A program made the translations under genes and the position numbers. DNA of 18,412 bases from Ectopseudomonas composti (GTDB lineage Bacteria; Pseudomonadota; Gammaproteobacteria; Pseudomonadales; Pseudomonadaceae), in the NCBI GenBank assembly GCA_946886245.1, contig CAMPIF010000025.1, positions 1-18,412 of the forward strand. The letters are read 5' to 3'. The notes below the pieces were generated by a model. It was not told the origin of the DNA. It worked only from the letters and a program-made list of their open reading frames with translations, and searched no databases. Positions 14,780 to 18,412 of the stretch are shown here, piece by piece (position 1 is the stretch's first letter; every line of letters starts with the position of its first letter).

Positions 14780-15634
14780 ATGACCTCGCAACGCCGCGTC
14801 ATCAGCATCCAGCCTGGCCAACCCGCCTCAGACGGCGCCGGTGTACGCCTCAACCGCGTGATCGGCGGGCCAGGCCTGGAACGTTTCGATCCGTTCCTGA
14901 TGCTCGACGAGTTTTCCACCGACAACCCCGACGACTACATCGCCGGCTTCCCGCCGCATCCGCATCGCGGCTTCGAAACCATCACCTACATGCTCGAAGG
15001 GCGCATGCGCCACGAAGATCACCTGGGCAACGTCGGCCTGCTCGGCAGCGGCGGCGTGCAATGGATGACGGCTGCACGCGGCATCATCCACAGCGAGATG
15101 CCCGAGCAGGAGTCCGGCGCCATGCGTGGTTTCCAGCTCTGGCTCAACCTGCCGGCCAAGGACAAGCTGGGTGAAGCGGGCTATCGCGACATTCCCGCCA
15201 GCGACATCCCACGCATCAGCACGGCGTCCGGCGCCGAGGTGGTGGTGATCGCCGGTGAATTCGATGACGGCGAGATTCGTCAGGCCGGCGCCGTGCAGCG
15301 TCCGCACACCCAGCCTCAGCTGTTCGACCTGAACCTGCCGGCCGGCAGCCAGGTTTCACCGCGCCTGGCCGATGGTCAGCGGGTCATGCTCTACGTCTAC
15401 CAGGGTTTGCTGGAGCTGCCGGGGGCCAGCGCCCAACCGGTCAGCGCCGGGCGTCTGGTGCGGCTATCCGACGAGGGTGAGCTGCACCTGGCCAGCCCCC
15501 ATGGCGCGCGGGTATTGCTGATCGCCGGCACACCGCTGAACGAGCCCATCGTGCAGTACGGACCGTTCGTGATGAACAGCCGCGAGGAAATCGAGCAGGC
15601 ACTGCGCGATTTTCGTGACGGCGCGCTGGCCTGA
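14780..15634 (+). CDS. Pirin family protein
   Basis: This 284-aa bicupin matches pirins (YhhW/Pirin). The metal site is complete: His60 and His62 in PPHPHRGFET, His104 and Glu106 in GIIHSEMP, matching human pirin His56, His58, His101, Glu103. Other family stretches are GPGLERFDPFLMLDEF and GGVQWMTAARG. Bacterial members include a quercetin 2,3-dioxygenase, but the physiological role here is unknown. It is cytoplasmic. The start was set at MTSQRRVISI because AAGGA lies 7 nt upstream; the frame is open 40 codons further back, but that part overlaps the hairpin after mlaA and has no family similarity. Confidence 0.93.
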   Translation: MTSQRRVISIQPGQPASDGAGVRLNRVIGGPGLERFDPFLMLDEFSTDNPDDYIAGFPPHPHRGFETITYMLEGRMRHEDHLGNVGLLGSGGVQWMTAARGIIHSEMPEQESGAMRGFQLWLNLPAKDKLGEAGYRDIPASDIPRISTASGAEVVVIAGEFDDGEIRQAGAVQRPHTQPQLFDLNLPAGSQVSPRLADGQRVMLYVYQGLLELPGASAQPVSAGRLVRLSDEGELHLASPHGARVLLIAGTPLNEPIVQYGPFVMNSREEIEQALRDFRDGALA

Positions 15635-15654
15635 AACACCAGAGCCGACCAGCC

Positions 15655-15716
15655 GCAGGGTGCGCCGCGCGTACCGCCTGCCAGCAGGGAAACCACCCGG
15701 TGCGCGCCGCGCCCCC
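15655..15716. repeat. Pair of REP-like short palindromes between convergent genes
   Basis: GGTGCGC-CGC-GCGTACC at 15659-15675 and GGTGCGC-GCC-GCGCCCC at 15699-15715 are two imperfect 7-bp hairpins in the same orientation, each with one mismatch. They resemble the GGTGCGC-type extragenic palindromes I recall from Pseudomonas. They fill most of the 105-nt gap between pirin and the patatin-like gene and may also end transcription. Confidence 0.45.
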
Positions 15717-15739
15717 CAGCGCATCTCAAACAATGCGGC

Positions 15740-16921
15740 TCAGGCAGACTGCGCCACTTCGGCCAACCCAAGAAAACGGCAGAGGTCGGCCTTGCGCGCC
15801 ATCGCATCCTGATAGCCCAACTCGATCAGCTCACTGCAATAGCCGGGCTCGAACAGCAGGTAACTGAGCACGCCCGCCCCGCCGGCCTTGGTCGCCCCCG
15901 GGCCGCGCAGAAACAGGCGCAGCGCCTTGGGCAGCTCACGCTGATGGCGGGCGGCGATCTGATCCAGCGGCTGGCTCGGCGCGATCACCAGCACGTCCAC
16001 CGGGTTCAACCCCAACCCACGGGGACGCTGCTCCGGCGGCACCAATGCGCTCATCTGGTTGAGCCGTTCGAGCAGCTCGATATCGGTTTCCAGATTGTCG
16101 ATGAAGGTACTGTTGAGCATGTGTCCGCCGATCTGCGCCAGGCTCGGCGGCCGGGTGCTCATCACACGCGGCAGTTCGGCATCGGTTTCGAGCTGGGCAT
16201 TGCCGCTGACACCGATCACCAGCACGCGGCTGGCGCCCAGATGCAGCGCCGGGCTGATCGGCGCCGCCTGGCGCACCGCACCGTCGCCGAAATATTCGCG
16301 GTTGATCTTCACTGGCGGAAAAATCAGCGGGATCGATGCGCTGGCCAGCAAATGGTCGAGCTGCAGACGTGTCGGTACACCGACGCGACGATGGCGGAAC
16401 CAGGGGTCGATCGTGGCGCGGCCCTGGTAGAAGGTCACCGCCTGACCACTTTCGTAGCCGAAGGCAGTCACCGCGACCGCTCGCAGCTGGCGCTGACGCA
16501 CTGCGGCGGCGATGCCGGAGAAGTCGAGTTCGCGCGCCAGCAACTCGTGCAACGGCGAACTGTCGAGCAAGGCCACCGGAACATCGCGGCCCAGGCCGAG
16601 CAAGCTATGGCCAACGAAGCGCGCCGCCTGACGCAGCACGCCCGGCCAGTCGCTGCGGTACACCATATGGGTGTGAAAGCCTTGCCAGACCGAGGTCAGG
16701 CGCCGCACCGCCTCGCCGAACTGCAGCGCGCCACAGGCCAGGCCAACGGCATTGATCGCCCCGGCCGAGGTGCCGACTATCACCGGAAAGGGATTGCGCG
16801 AGGCGTCCGGCAGCAGATCGGCGATGGCTGCCAACACCCCGACCTGATAGGCCGCCCGCGCTCCACCACCGGAGAGAATCAGCCCGGTGACGGGCTCATG
16901 GGGGTGGGCAGCAGCTGTCAT
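15740..16921 (-). CDS. Patatin-like phospholipase
   Basis: This 393-aa protein has the patatin catalytic layout: oxyanion loop SGGGARAAYQVG (17-28), nucleophile GTSAGA with Ser52, and the dyad Asp213 in FGDGAVRQ. Patatin-like enzymes hydrolyse acyl esters of phospholipids. There is no signal peptide, so it should act in the cytoplasm or on the inner membrane face. The start MTAAAHPHEPVTGLIL was chosen because AGGA lies about 7 nt upstream; a longer frame would overlap the upstream acyltransferase gene. It lies 35 nt downstream of that gene on the same strand, so the two probably form an operon. Confidence 0.92.
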   Translation of the reverse strand: MTAAAHPHEPVTGLILSGGGARAAYQVGVLAAIADLLPDASRNPFPVIVGTSAGAINAVGLACGALQFGEAVRRLTSVWQGFHTHMVYRSDWPGVLRQAARFVGHSLLGLGRDVPVALLDSSPLHELLARELDFSGIAAAVRQRQLRAVAVTAFGYESGQAVTFYQGRATIDPWFRHRRVGVPTRLQLDHLLASASIPLIFPPVKINREYFGDGAVRQAAPISPALHLGASRVLVIGVSGNAQLETDAELPRVMSTRPPSLAQIGGHMLNSTFIDNLETDIELLERLNQMSALVPPEQRPRGLGLNPVDVLVIAPSQPLDQIAARHQRELPKALRLFLRGPGATKAGGAGVLSYLLFEPGYCSELIELGYQDAMARKADLCRFLGLAEVAQSA

Positions 16922-16956
16922 CGGCCAATCCTGATTTTCTGTTGAGTATAGGTGCG

Positions 16957-17889
16957 CTACTTGCGCTTTCCGTACAGCTTCGCTTCGCCCTCGGGGCGCG
17001 TCTTGAAACGCCGGTGCGCCCACAGGTATTGCTCGGGACAGGCACTGACCACCTGCTCGATCCACTGGTTGATGCGCAGGCAATCGGCCTCTTCGCTTTC
17101 ACCGGGAAAGCCTTCGAGCGGCGGATGGATCACCAGACGATAACCACTGCCGTCAGCCAGACGCTGCTGGGTGAAAGGCACCACGCGCGCCTTGCCCAGG
17201 CGGGCGAACTTGCTGGTGGCAGTCACCGTCGCCGCCTGAATGCCGAACAGCGGCACGAAGATGCTCTGCTTGCGGCCGTAGTCCTGATCCGGCGCGTACC
17301 AGATGGCGCGGCCGGCACGCAGCACCTTGAGCATGGCGCGAATGTCCTCGCGCTCGATGGCACTGGCATCGAGGTTGTGGCGCTCACGACCACGACGCTG
17401 GATGAAGTCGAACAATGGGTTGTCGTGCTCGCGGTACATGCCGTCGATGGTGTGCCGTTGACCGAGCAGCGCCGCGCCGATCTCCAGGGTGGTGAAGTGC
17501 ACCGCCATCAGGATCACGCCCTGCCCCTCGGCTTGCGCCTGCTGCAGATGCTCGAGGCCCTCGATCTGTGCCAGTCGCGCCAGACGCGCCTTGGGCCACC
17601 ACCAGCTCATGGCCATCTCGAAGAAGGCGATGCCGGTGGAGGCGAAGTTGTCCTTGAGCAGACGCTCGCGCTCGGCAGCACTCTTGCCGGGGAAGCAAAG
17701 TTCCAGATTGCGCGCGGCGATCTGCCGGCGCGAGCTTGCCGTGCGGTACATCAGCCAGCCCAGCGCCCGCCCCAGTTTCAGCTGTACGCCATATGGCAAC
17801 TGCACCACCAGCCACAGCAAGCCAAGGCCCAGCCACAGCGGCCAGAAGCGCGGATGAAGAAAACAGGCGCGAAAGCGGGGGCGATCCAT
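16957..17889 (-). CDS. Lipid A biosynthesis lauroyl acyltransferase, LpxL/HtrB-like
   Basis: This 310-aa protein belongs to the LpxL/LpxM lysophospholipid acyltransferase-like family, which adds a secondary acyl chain to lipid A from acyl-ACP at the inner membrane. The HX4E catalytic motif is HFTTLE (His131, Glu136). Other family stretches are RQIAARNLELCFPGKS, NPLFDFIQRRGRERHN and WYAPDQDYG, and an N-terminal anchor helix covers about residues 16-33. E. coli LpxL is 306 aa. The start at MDRPRFRACFLHPRFW has GGAAAC nearby and is preferred over a frame 51 codons longer that runs into the divergent promoter region. Next to minC, as I recall in P. aeruginosa, so it is likely the conserved Pseudomonas copy. 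It is the first gene of an operon with the patatin-like gene. Confidence 0.93.
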   Translation of the reverse strand: MDRPRFRACFLHPRFWPLWLGLGLLWLVVQLPYGVQLKLGRALGWLMYRTASSRRQIAARNLELCFPGKSAAERERLLKDNFASTGIAFFEMAMSWWWPKARLARLAQIEGLEHLQQAQAEGQGVILMAVHFTTLEIGAALLGQRHTIDGMYREHDNPLFDFIQRRGRERHNLDASAIEREDIRAMLKVLRAGRAIWYAPDQDYGRKQSIFVPLFGIQAATVTATSKFARLGKARVVPFTQQRLADGSGYRLVIHPPLEGFPGESEEADCLRINQWIEQVVSACPEQYLWAHRRFKTRPEGEAKLYGKRK

Positions 17890-17920
17890 GAGACGTTTCC
17901 GATCACTTGCAAAGCCGCGC

Positions 17921-17926
17921 ATTCTA
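17921..17926 (-). promoter_or_regulatory. Candidate -10 box for the lpxL-like gene
   Basis: Read on the minus strand TAGAAT matches TATAAT at five of six bases and lies about 32 nt before the start codon. No good -35 hexamer is seen 16-18 nt upstream. Confidence 0.3.
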
Positions 17927-18033
17927 ACGCAGTTTTCCCGGCCGGCTCGCTGACAGCGCTGCCGCAGCGCAGATCGCGACAGCGAATCGACAGCCAGGTC
18001 TTGATCCGCCGCGGCCTCGCTGACGCACGCAGC

Positions 18034-18062
18034 TTGCGGCATGCGGGCGATGTCGTTATAAG
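18034..18062 (+). promoter_or_regulatory. Candidate sigma-70 promoter of minC
   Basis: TTGCGG and TATAAG are separated by exactly 17 nt, and TATAAG matches the -10 consensus at five of six bases. Transcription would begin near 18069, giving a leader of about 36 nt before minC. Confidence 0.5.
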
Positions 18063-18104
18063 TCCGGGCATCTTTCGACTCGCCAGAAGGCCCATCGCAC
18101 CACC

Positions 18105-18412
18105 ATGAGCCAAGCCGACCTCCTCGCCCAAGACCCCGTATTCCAGCTCAAGGGCAGCATGCTCGCCATCACCGTGATGGAACTGGCGCACAACGATCTC
18201 GAGCGCCTCGACGCGCAACTGACGGAAAAAGTCGCCCAGGCCCCGGCCTTCTTCAGCAACACGCCGCTGGTGCTGGCGCTGGACAAACTGCCGGAAGGCG
18301 AAGGCGAGCTGGATCTGGCCGAGCTGATGGCCGTCTGCCGCCGCCATGGCCTGCGCACCCTGGCCATCCGCGCCTCGCGCGAACGCGACGTCGCCGCTGC
18401 CGAAGCCATGGA
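18105..18412 (+). CDS. minC: Septum site-determining protein MinC, 5' part (cut by window end)
   Basis: The first 102 codons are visible and the frame is open at the window end. The N-terminus [20 protein letters not shown], followed by [18 protein letters not shown] and [11 protein letters not shown], is the MinC N-terminal domain pattern. MinC blocks FtsZ ring assembly away from midcell, in complex with MinD. The C-terminal MinD-binding domain and minD/minE should lie beyond the window. The start ATG was chosen by similarity; only a weak AAGG lies upstream, rather far away. It is divergent from the LpxL-like gene, the same arrangement I recall for P. aeruginosa. Confidence 0.9.
   Translation, partial: MSQADLLAQDPVFQLKGSMLAITVMELAHNDLERLDAQLTEKVAQAPAFFSNTPLVLALDKLPEGEGELDLAELMAVCRRHGLRTLAIRASRERDVAAAEAM

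Noticed and set aside
16942..18108. Open frame of 388 codons on the plus strand
   Set aside because: It is antisense to the lpxL-like gene and runs into the minC promoter region; no domain was recognised.

Overview
The window looks like chromosomal core DNA from a gamma-proteobacterium of the genus Pseudomonas, possibly the mendocina/oleovorans side. This rests on high GC content, AGGAG-type ribosome binding sites, and recognisable Pseudomonas families: an OprP/OprO porin, PutP, a VF530-type protein, MlaA, and an LpxL-type acyltransferase gene divergent from minC. The assignment is from memory and not from a database search. No rRNA, tRNA, CRISPR array, integrase or full insertion sequence was seen. 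The only mobile-looking item is a 140-bp palindromic element at 8511-8650.

Layout. 1-2441 (+): the 3' part of a large class A-like penicillin-binding protein, then an alpha/beta hydrolase with a possible lipoprotein signal. 2456-4253 (-): a VF530/DUF2132 small protein and the proline/Na+ symporter putP, separated by a strong terminator; putP has a long 469-nt upstream region with several inverted repeats. 4723-5856 (-): a FemAB/GNAT-like protein, divergent from 5953-6558 (+), an inorganic pyrophosphatase with a signal peptide. 6716-8005 (-): an OprP/OprO-family anion porin, convergent with the pyrophosphatase. 8165-8497 (-): a YnfA-type small membrane protein. 8511-8650: the palindromic element. 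8651-12040 (-): an unrecognised 142-aa protein, a CynX/NimT-type MFS transporter, a short-chain dehydrogenase, a DUF2784 membrane protein and a small cupin. 12233-15634 (+): a DUF2061 membrane protein, an exported alpha/beta hydrolase whose end overlaps mlaA, and a pirin. 15740-17889 (-): a patatin-like phospholipase downstream of an LpxL/HtrB-like acyltransferase. 18105-end (+): the start of minC.

How the genes may work together. The main theme is the cell envelope: peptidoglycan synthesis (PBP), outer-membrane lipid asymmetry (MlaA plus the hydrolase translated just ahead of it), lipid A acylation (LpxL), phospholipid hydrolysis (patatin) and division-site placement (MinC). The most interesting functional idea is the exported pyrophosphatase lying tail-to-tail with a phosphate/pyrophosphate-type porin, which could be a periplasmic pyrophosphate-scavenging pair. 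This is inference from sequence and position; no experiment is implied.
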